The notes under the pieces: model-generated
What the model saw: only the letters and a program-made list of their open reading frames with translations
Databases searched by the model: none
What the model was told of the DNA's origin: nothing
IMG/VR virus record: IMGVR_UViG_3300025695_000113
Coordinates: 1 to 21,508 of that record
Source of the DNA: a virus
Reading direction: 5' to 3' (one strand)
Length of the DNA stretch: 21,508 nt
In this document: one piece after another, positions 1 to 8,432 of the stretch
Layout: the number at the start of each line of letters is the position of its first letter
How positions within the stretch are numbered: position 1 is the first letter of the stretch
Program-made: the position numbers and the translations under genes

Positions 1-353
1 CCCTCTGCGGCGACTGCCTCATATATACGAACAGTAATACCGCCGCCCGTGAGTCGGACACCCTTCAGAGAATCTACATCAGAGAATGCGTTATTAGGAT
101 CATTGGCAATCTTGATATATCCGTATTTATCATTTACTGAAATACCACCTGATTTTACAGGAACGCCGTCTTTCTGGAAAATGTTATCAGCAAACCGCTT
201 TATCTCTTGCTGAATAATAGTTTGCATCTGCGTAAGTTCACGCGCCTGTAACGCACGACCCGCATTGAATAGTACACGGTGATACCCATCACTATCTCTG
301 TGATCGTCCTTATAGGTAGATCTAAAGGTTTGTTCAGTAAATGTATTTGGCAT
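1..353 (-). CDS. DUF4815-like virion structural protein, N-terminal part
   Basis: Partial gene cut by the left edge; 117 N-terminal residues are visible, read by translating the minus strand from the ATG at 351-353. The protein begins MPNTFTEQTFRSTYKDD and has a stretch reading GRALQARELTQMQTIIQQEI. This is the pattern I recall at the start of DUF4815-type structural proteins in marine T4-like phages, which are thought to be baseplate or fibre components. An AGGA ribosome-binding sequence lies 7 nt before the ATG and overlaps the stop region of gp8 at 363-365. The gene is therefore probably the next cistron of the gp8 late unit. No late promoter is seen in front of it. The function beyond virion structure is not known, and the family call rests on remembered sequence pattern. 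Confidence 0.7.
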   Translation of the reverse strand, partial: MPNTFTEQTFRSTYKDDHRDSDGYHRVLFNAGRALQARELTQMQTIIQQEIKRFADNIFQKDGVPVKSGGISVNDKYGYIKIANDPNNAFSDVDSLKGVRLTGGGITVRIYEAVAAE

Positions 354-362
354 TTCTTATTC

Positions 363-1736
363 CTAGATAGTAATTACTATTTTCAAGTCTTCGGTCTGGT
401 CAGCAGAACGAGTTACTGAAGATCTGTTGTCAATATATAGTAGATCACCAGTGAAGGGATTGAAGTCCCCACTGTCAACACTCAGGATAGTACCGTTAAT
501 ACCAGTATTACCAACTACTTGAATCTCTTCTCCAACTTGGAACTTCTTAAATCCGGTGTCTTCGTTTTGGTGATATGTTACTGAAGACGAATCGTTAGTA
601 TCATCGATGATACCAACCGCACCAGAAATCGTACCTTGAATACGCGCTTTCTGTACAGTCGCCTTTACAAAACTATTTCCATCAGTAACTAGTTTATCTA
701 GTGCAAGTGCACTAGTGGTTGTTAACAGAGTACCAGAGGCACTGTCTATACGAGGATTACGTAGAAGCATAACTTGACGGAATATCTCATCACCGAGGAT
801 GAAGTCATCATTTTCTACACCATCTGGTTTGGTATTAAACATAATACCATTTGCTTTCAAGTCGATAACCGCATTTGCGCCAAGGCCATTTGGTTGTGCG
901 AAGATAGGCACTGCAGTAGCAGAGTCACCCCCACCCCCACTTATGACTACATTAGCATAGTTATATCCAGAACCGTAGTATGAATTACCAGAGTTACCCG
1001 CAGAGTCGGCCTTAACCCTGATATCTACAATTGCTTCACCCGCACGTGTTGCTAATGCAGTAGCACCTGAACCATCACCAATGACTTGAACAGTGGGGTT
1101 AGACGTATAACCAGAACCACCGTTAATTACCTTGTAACCAATGATCTGACCCTTCACTGCGTTATTCTGTACGATCTCTTGTTGTAGGTCTTCGGCAGGA
1201 GAGTCGGAGTCGGTTTCGGTAATAATGCGAACAGGCATATATGCAGACGACAAGAACTTGTCAGCACGTAAAGCACCGATAGAATACAAAAACTTCCATG
1301 TATAACCATCCGCAGTGCGGAAAGGTGTGCCAGTAGTATTCCCTGTTGGTTGAATAGTTGACAGTTCAGATGATCCGTCCTGCTTCTTACCCTGTTCCAG
1401 ACAAATATAAACCTCGTTGTTCGAGTTAATAACGTAGAATGGGTTCTCGGGGAAACCTACGTCATTATCATCGTAAGGAGAGTAAATAAGGTTCGCAACC
1501 CATGTGCGACGAGGGATCACATATGAAACATCTTCGATAAGTTTGACAGATTGCATAGAACTACGTGCCAGACGAAAAAGACGTGCATTGTTCGTCGGAA
1601 CAGTCGCAATATCAGAGTCATTCCAATCCTCTGCGCGACCAATAGCGGCGTAGTATCGGACGTTATCCGAATCCGCAAAATCGCTTAGAAGTTCATCGAG
1701 AACCTGTTTTTTAAATGTATCGCTAACTACTGGCAT
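363..1736 (-). CDS. 8: Baseplate wedge subunit gp8
   Basis: 457 aa. It matches T4 gp8 (334 aa), which forms a dimer in each baseplate wedge and contacts gp7, gp10 and gp6. Anchors shared with T4 gp8 are an N-terminal IGRAEDW (T4 FGRSEPW), VIPRRTW at about 73-79 (T4 VIPRRDW), VYICLE, DGYTWKFLYSI at about 143-153 (T4 DGYVWEYLFEI), and a C-terminal IDNRSSVTRSADQTEDLKI (T4 ENRPPIIMAMDQTEEINI). The extra length is an insertion at about residues 196-290 with two Gly-rich units, one containing NGGSGYTSNPTV and the other GSGYNYANVVISGGGG. Near residue 400 there is also a VGEEIQVVG segment. A variant late promoter (GATAAATA) lies 33 nt ahead of the start, inside the end of the previous gene. Confidence 0.93.
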   Translation of the reverse strand: MPVVSDTFKKQVLDELLSDFADSDNVRYYAAIGRAEDWNDSDIATVPTNNARLFRLARSSMQSVKLIEDVSYVIPRRTWVANLIYSPYDDNDVGFPENPFYVINSNNEVYICLEQGKKQDGSSELSTIQPTGNTTGTPFRTADGYTWKFLYSIGALRADKFLSSAYMPVRIITETDSDSPAEDLQQEIVQNNAVKGQIIGYKVINGGSGYTSNPTVQVIGDGSGATALATRAGEAIVDIRVKADSAGNSGNSYYGSGYNYANVVISGGGGDSATAVPIFAQPNGLGANAVIDLKANGIMFNTKPDGVENDDFILGDEIFRQVMLLRNPRIDSASGTLLTTTSALALDKLVTDGNSFVKATVQKARIQGTISGAVGIIDDTNDSSSVTYHQNEDTGFKKFQVGEEIQVVGNTGINGTILSVDSGDFNPFTGDLLYIDNRSSVTRSADQTEDLKIVITI

Positions 1737-1745
1737 TTTTTAATC

Positions 1746-2744
1746 CTACGCTAATGTTGCATTGTATGTATTTATCACAGACCACTGATTGTTAAACCAA
1801 ATCAAAGTGACTGCTCCATACGGTTGTATAGTGATAGTACTACCATTACGTATGTTACTACCTGTTTGTGCAACAGTGTTCACAACAGAACCCGAGTTCA
1901 CAATGTATTTTATTTCACCATTTAGTGAAGTAGTACCATCCGGTATAGTGTGTGCTGGCGTACCCGTGATTGCTGTAAGTTGAGTTACAGGTACGTTGAC
2001 GTTAATAGATCCCGAACCAGACAATCCTTGTGTTTTCAATGCAAGTCTAGAATCAACCTTAACAGCACCATTACCAGTACCACGTAATGACAATGAGGTA
2101 TTCGCTTCACCCGCGGCCTGTACACGTACAGGATTTCCAGACGTTGAGTTTCCTACACGAAGAAACCCTATCGCACTTGAAGAGTCTTGAAGGTGGAGCA
2201 ATTCATTACCAGAACTATCGTATATAAAAGATCCAATACGAGGGTTGTTGATCTGAGGTGCCTGTAGTGTCTTGTTAGATAATGTCTGAGTATGACTATT
2301 AAACGTAAATTCATCATCACCACTCAAGAGCGGTAATGTAATAGTACGGTCTGCACTTAGTGCGTTAACTGCAAAGATATATTGATGCTGGGCACTAGAA
2401 TCATTAATCTGAGGTGTTGTCAATACTGGACTTGTCAGAGTCTTGTTAGTAAGAGTCTGAGTATTAGTGTCCATAGTAAGAACACCCGTATGATTGGGTA
2501 TGGTAACCGCATTATCAGCAGAAGGATTTTCTGCTCGTAAACGGGTCTCGAAGTTGTTTTGAGTGCTACCCTCAAATACGATTGCATCTGAGTCAAAATC
2601 CAAAAGAGACATGAGGACATTACCATCCCCTAGTTTATTGTATATCTCTTGGAAGTTTTGCTCAATCTTCAATGATGCAGTACGGAGAGTATCACCCGTA
2701 CCATCATTTGCAATTGTGCCTCGATTTAAAACTTGTCTAGTCAT
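1746..2744 (-). CDS. Tail-fibre-like virion protein with TNKTL repeats
   Basis: 332 aa. The N-terminus, with RGTIANDGTGDTLRTASLKI followed by QNFQEIYNKLGDG, is the head module common to many marine T4-like fibre and appendage proteins. The body carries two short repeats, TQTLTNKTLTSPVL (about residue 95) and TQTLSNKTLQAPQI (about 152). It then becomes a beta-rich, low-charge region ending in SGSVVNTVAQTGSNIRNGST and a hydrophobic WFNNQWSVINTYN tail. Such tails are typical of trimeric fibre heads or particle-binding domains. It has its own perfect late promoter (2770-2777), 26 nt from the ATG, and sits between gp7 and gp8, so it is probably a baseplate-attached appendage. The receptor or partner cannot be told. 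Confidence 0.7.
   Translation of the reverse strand: MTRQVLNRGTIANDGTGDTLRTASLKIEQNFQEIYNKLGDGNVLMSLLDFDSDAIVFEGSTQNNFETRLRAENPSADNAVTIPNHTGVLTMDTNTQTLTNKTLTSPVLTTPQINDSSAQHQYIFAVNALSADRTITLPLLSGDDEFTFNSHTQTLSNKTLQAPQINNPRIGSFIYDSSGNELLHLQDSSSAIGFLRVGNSTSGNPVRVQAAGEANTSLSLRGTGNGAVKVDSRLALKTQGLSGSGSINVNVPVTQLTAITGTPAHTIPDGTTSLNGEIKYIVNSGSVVNTVAQTGSNIRNGSTITIQPYGAVTLIWFNNQWSVINTYNATLA
1769..1776 (-). promoter_or_regulatory. Probable T4-type late promoter for gp8 (GATAAATA)
   Basis: On the minus strand the sequence reads GATAAATA, one base from the T4 late consensus TATAAATA. It matches the NATAAATA form described for cyanophages. It lies 33 nt ahead of the gp8 start and inside the last codons of the fibre-like gene. 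The spacing agrees with the other late promoters in the window (26-40 nt). Confidence 0.55.
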
Positions 2745-2769
2745 TTCTCTTACCTAAAAGTATATTGTC

Positions 2770-2777
2770 TATTTATA
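2770..2777 (-). promoter_or_regulatory. T4-type late promoter for the fibre-like gene
   Basis: A perfect TATAAATA on the minus strand, directly after the gp7 stop (2778-2780) and 26 nt ahead of the fibre-like gene start at 2744. In T4 this -10 element is read by the gp55 sigma factor with gp33 and the gp45 clamp. Confidence 0.8.
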
Positions 2778-3905
2778 CTAGTAATCACCATCGATAATCT
2801 CTCGAAGTGATAATTCTGAGTCAGAATCACCAACAGAAAGTTGAGAGAGATCACTATCTAGGAGTAATGTGTTATCAGAATCTATACGTGAAACTTGAGG
2901 ATTCCAATCGAATCTCTCTTGGTCGATAGTCTCTGTGCTTGAAATGTCGAAACCTGCATACAACGCGGTTCCATCAGAATCTTCATCCAACGTTGGTGAG
3001 TTGGGTGACAAGAATTCAGCAGGATTTGAGTACAGCCTATCTAGTTGCTCAATAGTCAAGTCACTAATATCGTTCAGATCGTTACCCGTAAATGCTGGAT
3101 AGTCGGTCGATGGAGTTACACCGCCCCGACCAGATCCCATGATTGCTCTAAATTGCACACGCTCACCTGTAGTATCTGTTGGGTTATTGATATCAAAGAG
3201 TGCGGTGTGTTGTGCAAACGCGACCTCTTCAAAGTCAGCAGTACCTTCCAGTACAATAGGTGGTTTGACTGCTTCGCCTGGATCATACTGCAATGCATCA
3301 AATGCTCCAGTACCTACAATCTGAGTAAGTCCACCAAGATACATACCTGCAGGGTGCGTTAATAACTTATAAGCATCACGCCACTGTGCAACCGAGAGTT
3401 CGGATCGAATCTGAATTGCATATGTCTGATATAGTTTATTGTCCGTTAAATATCGAGCACTTTCTGCACCGATCTTTGACTCGCCAACTTTGAATATGTA
3501 TTGTTTGGTATACACCACATCCGGTTCAATATCAAAGAATGTTTTAAAGAATTGACGAATGCTATACTTAGTTCCCTTTGAACGGTACAAGTAACTTGAG
3601 TATTTTACTGCAGTTCTTTTGTCCTGAAATCCTTCGAAGTAATTCTGCCCCAGAAGGAAATCATCTTCAAAGTATTGTAGTAGGTCTAAGTCTGTTTGAG
3701 TCACATCTCGCGTCTCGAACATGTTGTTAATAAAACGAGTCAACGAAATATTCTGCTCTTCAAACTCGAAGTAGTGCTTCAAGAAAGAAACGAACTTAGG
3801 ATATTCGTCTAAGATATACGAAGGTAAGAGCGACTCAACTTGAGGTTCTCTTATGTTGATATCCCTTCGGTCAGTATCCTTTAATGTTTTATCAGAAATT
3901 GACAT
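2778..3905 (-). CDS. 7: Baseplate wedge subunit gp7-like, short form
   Basis: 375 aa, matching only the C-terminal third of T4 gp7 (1032 aa), the wedge protein that starts wedge assembly with gp10 and holds gp6, gp8 and gp53. Shared elements are the segment PSYILDEYPKFVSFLKHYFE (T4 PDSYLLQDSNFEAFCEAYIQ), the DKRTAVKYSSYLYRSKGTK block near 98-116 (T4 DKRDAVARFFESRSYDFYSTKG), and RSELSVAQWRDAYKLLTHPAG near 168-188 (T4 SNLPSSRWKSDVIRFVHPVG). The N-terminal domains of T4 gp7 are absent. The last 70 residues are rich in Asp and Ser with repeated DSD motifs. The ATG overlaps the gp6 stop by one base (TAATG), which indicates translational coupling within the gp25-gp6-gp7 unit. Confidence 0.88.
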   Translation of the reverse strand: MSISDKTLKDTDRRDINIREPQVESLLPSYILDEYPKFVSFLKHYFEFEEQNISLTRFINNMFETRDVTQTDLDLLQYFEDDFLLGQNYFEGFQDKRTAVKYSSYLYRSKGTKYSIRQFFKTFFDIEPDVVYTKQYIFKVGESKIGAESARYLTDNKLYQTYAIQIRSELSVAQWRDAYKLLTHPAGMYLGGLTQIVGTGAFDALQYDPGEAVKPPIVLEGTADFEEVAFAQHTALFDINNPTDTTGERVQFRAIMGSGRGGVTPSTDYPAFTGNDLNDISDLTIEQLDRLYSNPAEFLSPNSPTLDEDSDGTALYAGFDISSTETIDQERFDWNPQVSRIDSDNTLLLDSDLSQLSVGDSDSELSLREIIDGDY

Positions 3906-5902
3906 TAGTTATTCGCCGTAGTTCTTAGACCCCGTGCGGTCAATCGAGTATTATCGTAGTTCAGGATATACTCACGCTCGGGAACGATTGCACTTGGGTT
4001 GGCCGGAGTGGCAGATATCTTAATAGATTTAGTCTCATCACTGAGAAACCCAACCAATCGTATGATACCCGAACTAGGAGTGTACTCACCAATATTACTG
4101 ATCAAAACGTTGCCTGTTGCAGTATCGATGACTTGTAACTTCAATCCCTTGGTAAGTGATACTTGACTTGCTGCCGAGGCCGTGGTAGATGAAGATCCAC
4201 CAACAGCAACACCCACAACACTTGTCACTTGACCAAGCGCATTTGTTTGTTCAACAACGGGAAGACGACCACTCTGAGAAACCGTCAACGTAGTAGTGGT
4301 TGTTGGTTGAATCAGTTGGTTTCGAATTTTACAGTTTTTACCATCATACTTAAATGTTGAACTTTCAACTATATAGTTAACATCATCAGGAACCGAGATA
4401 GGTACAGGGAAGTCGAAACTGAAGTTCTGTTCTACATTAGCAGATGGAGTGAATCGTTGTTGCATCTTAATCTCAACACGAGACGAAAGGATTGCACGAC
4501 TGACCTCATCTACTTCACTAAGAAGATTTGACCTACGAAATGCTTGACCGAACTTACCAGTACTTCTGTTGAAGTAATCAGTCATCTTAGTCTTTACTCG
4601 ATCCTGCAGTGCATTGATTGACAGGTTAGTGTAATCAGGATTAAACTGGAAGAAGAGTGTACTCTCAATGAACGTAGTAACAGGATCAGAAAACTTCAAA
4701 TCAAAAGAAGCAATAGAGAGTTGCCCTACTAGTACTCGAATGTTGTCCTTGATGATTGACTGTAAAGAAGGTTGAATATCATCATTAAACACAATTGATA
4801 AAAAGGTCGTGCCGAACTCAGGAGATAAATTATCCTCTCCGCCCCATGCAATGATGTCTTTAATATAAGTACCGTACTCACGTAGAATTAAGTTAGCATA
4901 ATCTACGTGGGTTACCATTCGGTTCTGCGTTGCATATCGGTAAGGTGCATTGCGTCGAATACTATCTAAAGACTCTTTTTCTGCACCGCCAGCAGATCTG
5001 GCCGAAGTGGATGTAATAGGTAAACGACGAAGACCAACACCGCTAGGTGGTTCAGTTACCTCAATTTCATTAACAGGTTCGAATGTAAGAGCACCATTCG
5101 CATCTTTACCTGCAACTGAAAGATATTCTACGGTAATCTTAGATCCGGCGCGTGGTACTGCACCCAAGGTAGAACCATTACCAAACGTCAACTCGAAGTA
5201 TCCGTTAGGTGCCTCTTTTAGTATATAAGCGGGGGTCGTTGCGGTAATGTTAGTTGCAGTCTCTAGGTTGACATAAGTGGTGAAGTCAGAAGATACTGCA
5301 CTTTCGTAAATTTTTACAACAGCAGTCTTGCGATCCATGTTTCGATCTGGTATAATGTATATCGTTGCTTCGCCATCTTCTCCCGCAAAGAAAGTCTTAG
5401 TTTTTGCAATACCTTCATATACAGGAATATTGGTGTTACCATCCAGTGTCTTGAACTGGAAGAAGTTATTCCCATCATTTAGTGCTTCAATCAACTCTTG
5501 AGTTTGAAATGTATAGGAGGTATCATCAACAGATGCGGTGAACTTGTAACCCGATGTGATCTGTAATTTCTCTGGTACGTCTGGTTGATCAATACCAATA
5601 TTAAAAGACAGGTTTAGCGTTGCCATAGCGCCAGTGCGCGATTGAGGAACATACCCCAGTGTCTCTGCATGAGATACCACAGAACTGCGCAACTGAGCAG
5701 TGTTCAGGAAAGACTCATTCAGGGCCATGTTTGCGGTCAACCCATTCATGTGCGTGTTGTACGCAAGAACATCAAGAACATTGGATAATGCAGATGCTTC
5801 GAAGTCATAGTCAGAAAACTCCGACTGTTGCTTCAGATACGTCTTTAGGTTATTCTTGATTGCGTTAAAATCTAACGCAGATGAATTAATAGTTGTCGCC
5901 AT
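3905..5902 (-). CDS. 6: Baseplate wedge subunit gp6 (baseplate J-like)
   Basis: 665 aa, almost the same length as T4 gp6 (660 aa), the baseplate-J family protein whose dimers form the continuous inner ring of the wedges. The N-terminus has the characteristic block with SEFSDYDFEASALSNVLDVL, then AYNTHMNGLTANMALNESFL (about 47-66) and ETLGYVPQSRTGA. The middle contains the usual baseplate-J segment RRNAPYRYATQNRMVTHVDY (about 314-333) and DIIAWGGED. Near 565-585 there is a low-complexity Ser/Ala/Gly stretch (GGSSSTTASAASQ) that I do not recall from T4. The gene overlaps the gp25 stop by one base (TAATG). Its TAGGTTA ribosome-binding site is inside the last gp25 codons. Confidence 0.95.
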   Translation of the reverse strand: MATTINSSALDFNAIKNNLKTYLKQQSEFSDYDFEASALSNVLDVLAYNTHMNGLTANMALNESFLNTAQLRSSVVSHAETLGYVPQSRTGAMATLNLSFNIGIDQPDVPEKLQITSGYKFTASVDDTSYTFQTQELIEALNDGNNFFQFKTLDGNTNIPVYEGIAKTKTFFAGEDGEATIYIIPDRNMDRKTAVVKIYESAVSSDFTTYVNLETATNITATTPAYILKEAPNGYFELTFGNGSTLGAVPRAGSKITVEYLSVAGKDANGALTFEPVNEIEVTEPPSGVGLRRLPITSTSARSAGGAEKESLDSIRRNAPYRYATQNRMVTHVDYANLILREYGTYIKDIIAWGGEDNLSPEFGTTFLSIVFNDDIQPSLQSIIKDNIRVLVGQLSIASFDLKFSDPVTTFIESTLFFQFNPDYTNLSINALQDRVKTKMTDYFNRSTGKFGQAFRRSNLLSEVDEVSRAILSSRVEIKMQQRFTPSANVEQNFSFDFPVPISVPDDVNYIVESSTFKYDGKNCKIRNQLIQPTTTTTLTVSQSGRLPVVEQTNALGQVTSVVGVAVGGSSSTTASAASQVSLTKGLKLQVIDTATGNVLISNIGEYTPSSGIIRLVGFLSDETKSIKISATPANPSAIVPEREYILNYDNTRLTARGLRTTANN

Positions 5903-6351
5903 TATCGTAACCTATTAAGTCTTGTAGTGAATTCAACTTGCTTGTTGGTGTTCACAATGGTATAAATTATCGTTATAGTAAGTTGATTGTTATTATCATC
6001 AAGGTCTGTAAAAACCCTAACCGAAGAAAAATCGATTCTCGGTTCGAACACGCGAATGTTTTCTTTAATTGCCCGTTCTATATCACTAACAGTTTTCTTG
6101 TCAGCGAGTTCGAATAAGTATGTATTTAGATTAGCACCAAAGTAAGGAGAAAATGGTTTCTCGGTTCGATTGGTCAACAGCAAGACTTTTAGTGCTTGAT
6201 TGACCGAAGCAACTGCAGTCTTCTTGTACACATCACCAGATCCCTTAGCGGCGAACGCAAGGTCTAGATCCACATACTCACGGTTGCGCGTTGTGCGTAC
6301 CGTAGTGTGTTTTGATAGTCCGCCATCTTCGACGGAAAAAGCACGTGCCAT
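5902..6351 (-). CDS. 25: Baseplate wedge subunit gp25 (GPW/gp25 family)
   Basis: 149 aa (T4 gp25, 132 aa). This is the small lysozyme-like-fold protein that sits at the inner baseplate and starts sheath polymerisation. The family signature is clear: RTEKPFSPYFGANLNTYLFE at about 62-81, the ERAIKENI helix, then the conserved EPR motif (VFEPRIDFSSVRV, about 101-113), and a C-terminal LTITIIYTIVNTNK strand pair. The EPR-type core is shared with type VI secretion TssE. A perfect late promoter lies 32 nt upstream (6383-6390). It therefore heads the gp25-gp6-gp7 unit, each gene joined to the next by a TAATG overlap. Confidence 0.95.
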   Translation of the reverse strand: MARAFSVEDGGLSKHTTVRTTRNREYVDLDLAFAAKGSGDVYKKTAVASVNQALKVLLLTNRTEKPFSPYFGANLNTYLFELADKKTVSDIERAIKENIRVFEPRIDFSSVRVFTDLDDNNNQLTITIIYTIVNTNKQVEFTTRLNRLR

Positions 6352-6382
6352 TATTCTAACCTAATTGAAATTAGTCTAGTTC

Positions 6383-6390
6383 TATTTATA
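6383..6390 (-). promoter_or_regulatory. T4-type late promoter for gp25-gp6-gp7
   Basis: A perfect TATAAATA on the minus strand, directly abutting the stop of the preceding 200-aa gene (6391-6393) and 32 nt ahead of the gp25 start. Confidence 0.82.
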
Positions 6391-6993
6391 CTAATTATCA
6401 ACAACTTCTATGAGTTCATTTGCACTAAAAAGATGCCCGTTGAAATTTGTTTCGACCTTCATTCCGAAATCTACGTCAAATGATTCCGGAATCTTTGGAA
6501 TTTCTACTGCTACCTGTGCGTTAAGTTTACCAGAAGGATCCCATTTATCGTATTCCAGACTCAACTTCTCATATACCATATAGTCTTTCCAATAGTCTGC
6601 CAGATCGAAAGTGCGTTCATAGTCAATCTCGCCGTCTTCTCCAAACACCTTATACACAACCAGAAGTCCATCCTGCTTCTTCTGATTGTCTCCCCCGATA
6701 AGTTCGAGCGGCCCACCACGATAGACACCTTCTGACACTACGAGTCGAACATCCTTAAACATATCCACATTACCATTGATAGATCGAAACAGTTCTGCGT
6801 GTATGTACAGATTACGTGCAAGTTGCACACGTGCATCTTGATTAGTTCTGTATTTCGCAATGCTAGTCATGCTACATGGGTTGCCCTTACTACCAAAGAA
6901 CTTAGATATAGATACGCCCGGCGCAAGTTTGGTCGTCGTTGTAACCTTGTCCAAGTGGTTTGGATTATATACCGGATCGGGAATAATTATCAT
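6391..6993 (-). CDS. Hub-operon protein, possible degenerate M15-type peptidase fold
   Basis: 200 aa, not matched to a T4 gene. It overlaps the spike gene by 4 bases (ATGA), so it is the last cistron of the hub operon. The layout suggests a peptidase M15_A (D-Ala-D-Ala carboxypeptidase-like) fold. VSISKFFGSKG resembles the family's opening FTLxE segment. A helix (VQLARNLYIHAELFRSINGN) is followed by VRLVVSEGVYRG, where the family has itSGYRS. KLSLEYDKW followed by AQVAVEIP stands where the family has the IlEf and WVHvs strands. The His and Asp zinc ligands expected around SxHxxGxAxD and in WVH are not seen, so an active enzyme is unlikely. This reading is an inference from pattern. The protein is probably a structural part of the hub or spike. 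Confidence 0.5.
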   Translation of the reverse strand: MIIIPDPVYNPNHLDKVTTTTKLAPGVSISKFFGSKGNPCSMTSIAKYRTNQDARVQLARNLYIHAELFRSINGNVDMFKDVRLVVSEGVYRGGPLELIGGDNQKKQDGLLVVYKVFGEDGEIDYERTFDLADYWKDYMVYEKLSLEYDKWDPSGKLNAQVAVEIPKIPESFDVDFGMKVETNFNGHLFSANELIEVVDN

Positions 6994-8432
6994 TTGAATC
7001 TCTTACCTCTATTATTCACAGAATTGCCCAATGCAATATAACCATAACGGGGAGTTACCTCGTTACCTTTTGATATACGGTTGACCTTTGGTGGGAAGAT
7101 GTTTACATTCCAATCAGCACTCAGCATATTTTTCTGAACCATCACATCAACAACCTTAGTGTCTTGGTAATTCTTTAATTCTTTGTTAGCAGGATCTCTC
7201 AAAGAAGAACGAATCTCATCTATGGTAGGTTCTTTCTCATACAGATCACCATAATCGTCACGAAGAAGAATGCTGTATAATAACTTATCTTCCTCATCGA
7301 TAACAATAGGTTTGATAGATAGGTGACCACTCATCAACAAGTTGGCAACCGCATCTGTCTTTGGTACAGGTTTGACCGGAGTGGGCCCCTCCATTCTCTT
7401 AGGACACTCGGGAGCACCCCCTTCTGGTTGTCCCGCCTTTTCCTTGGATGCAACCATTGCGGTTTTGGCATTTTCTGCTTTGTATGCAAAACCTGAGTTA
7501 ATCGCTTCTAGTGCTTGTCCGTGGAATGAACCGTAGAATGCAGCACCAGATGCAAATGCCTTTGCTCCCTTAGGCCCCATATAGACTGGCCCTGTAAACT
7601 CTACTGCCTCACCTCCGATTGCACCCCTCATGCCCAGTATAGATATGTCGGTTGCTTGGATGTTTGCGTTAAGTGCAGACATGCCAATGTGCTCTTCTGC
7701 AGATACTTGGAATCTGTTGGCAGTAAACATCTCAATCTCTGCACCAACATTATTCTTATAGTACCCCTTAACAACATGATCTTCGTTGCCAAGAATCAAT
7801 CGTGCTTCATGCTCTACCGTCTTGTAGGTGGCAGTACCCTTTGTGGTGTACTTTGTATTTAATCCAACCTGTGTAACATTGCTTCTACGAATATTAGTCT
7901 CAGAGTTACCGTCAACATTGACTCTATAGTCACCACCTACATTAACATTGTAGTCACCAGTGACTTCTAATGTCAAATCTCCGTTATAAACTAATTTACC
8001 GTTACCTTCCACAATAACAGTTTGATCGCCACCAGTAACCTCCACCTTGTTCTTGAGTGCAGATATAACTACCGAACCATCCGCACGTATCTCCACACCC
8101 GCACCCTTACGGTGCTTGATGAGAATGCGTTCACCGCCTGGAGTATCGTCGTAAGAAATGACATGTCCGGAAGCGGTCTCTTTGACTTGGTTGAACGGGA
8201 AACGAGAAGGTTCTTGGTCTTCCAAGTTTAGTGGATTGGCAGGAGAACCACCTCCAAGATAAAGGTTTTCTACTTTGAGTCCACGTGCTGATCGGTTGAT
8301 AGAAGACCCATAGTGATACTCTCGCTTGGGGTATTCACCAGTAGGATCTTGGAAACCATCAAGAGGTACCCCTTCGGTATTTTCTACTGCGGGGTTATCT
8401 CCGAGATTAATTTTCTTTATCTGTGTAGTCAT
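6990..8432 (-). CDS. Central spike beta-helix protein (gp5 C-terminal/VgrG-like)
   Basis: 480 aa. Residues about 90-200 carry the short repeating strands of a trimeric beta-helix spike: GERILIKHRKGAGVEIRADG, then GGDQTVIVEGNGKL, GDLTLEVTGDYNVNVGGDYR, VNVDGNSETNI. This is the pattern of T4 gp5C and VgrG spike shafts. The N-terminus (HYGSSINRSARG) is not an OB fold; that domain is in the separate gene at 11178-12044. The last 150 residues (after about 330) are Pro and charge rich and do not continue the helix, which is unusual for a piercing spike. The start overlaps the stop of the amidase gene by 4 bases. In T4 the gp5C shaft comes from self-cleavage of one gp5 chain; here it is a separate gene. 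Confidence 0.8.
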   Translation of the reverse strand: MTTQIKKINLGDNPAVENTEGVPLDGFQDPTGEYPKREYHYGSSINRSARGLKVENLYLGGGSPANPLNLEDQEPSRFPFNQVKETASGHVISYDDTPGGERILIKHRKGAGVEIRADGSVVISALKNKVEVTGGDQTVIVEGNGKLVYNGDLTLEVTGDYNVNVGGDYRVNVDGNSETNIRRSNVTQVGLNTKYTTKGTATYKTVEHEARLILGNEDHVVKGYYKNNVGAEIEMFTANRFQVSAEEHIGMSALNANIQATDISILGMRGAIGGEAVEFTGPVYMGPKGAKAFASGAAFYGSFHGQALEAINSGFAYKAENAKTAMVASKEKAGQPEGGAPECPKRMEGPTPVKPVPKTDAVANLLMSGHLSIKPIVIDEEDKLLYSILLRDDYGDLYEKEPTIDEIRSSLRDPANKELKNYQDTKVVDVMVQKNMLSADWNVNIFPPKVNRISKGNEVTPRYGYIALGNSVNNRGKRFK

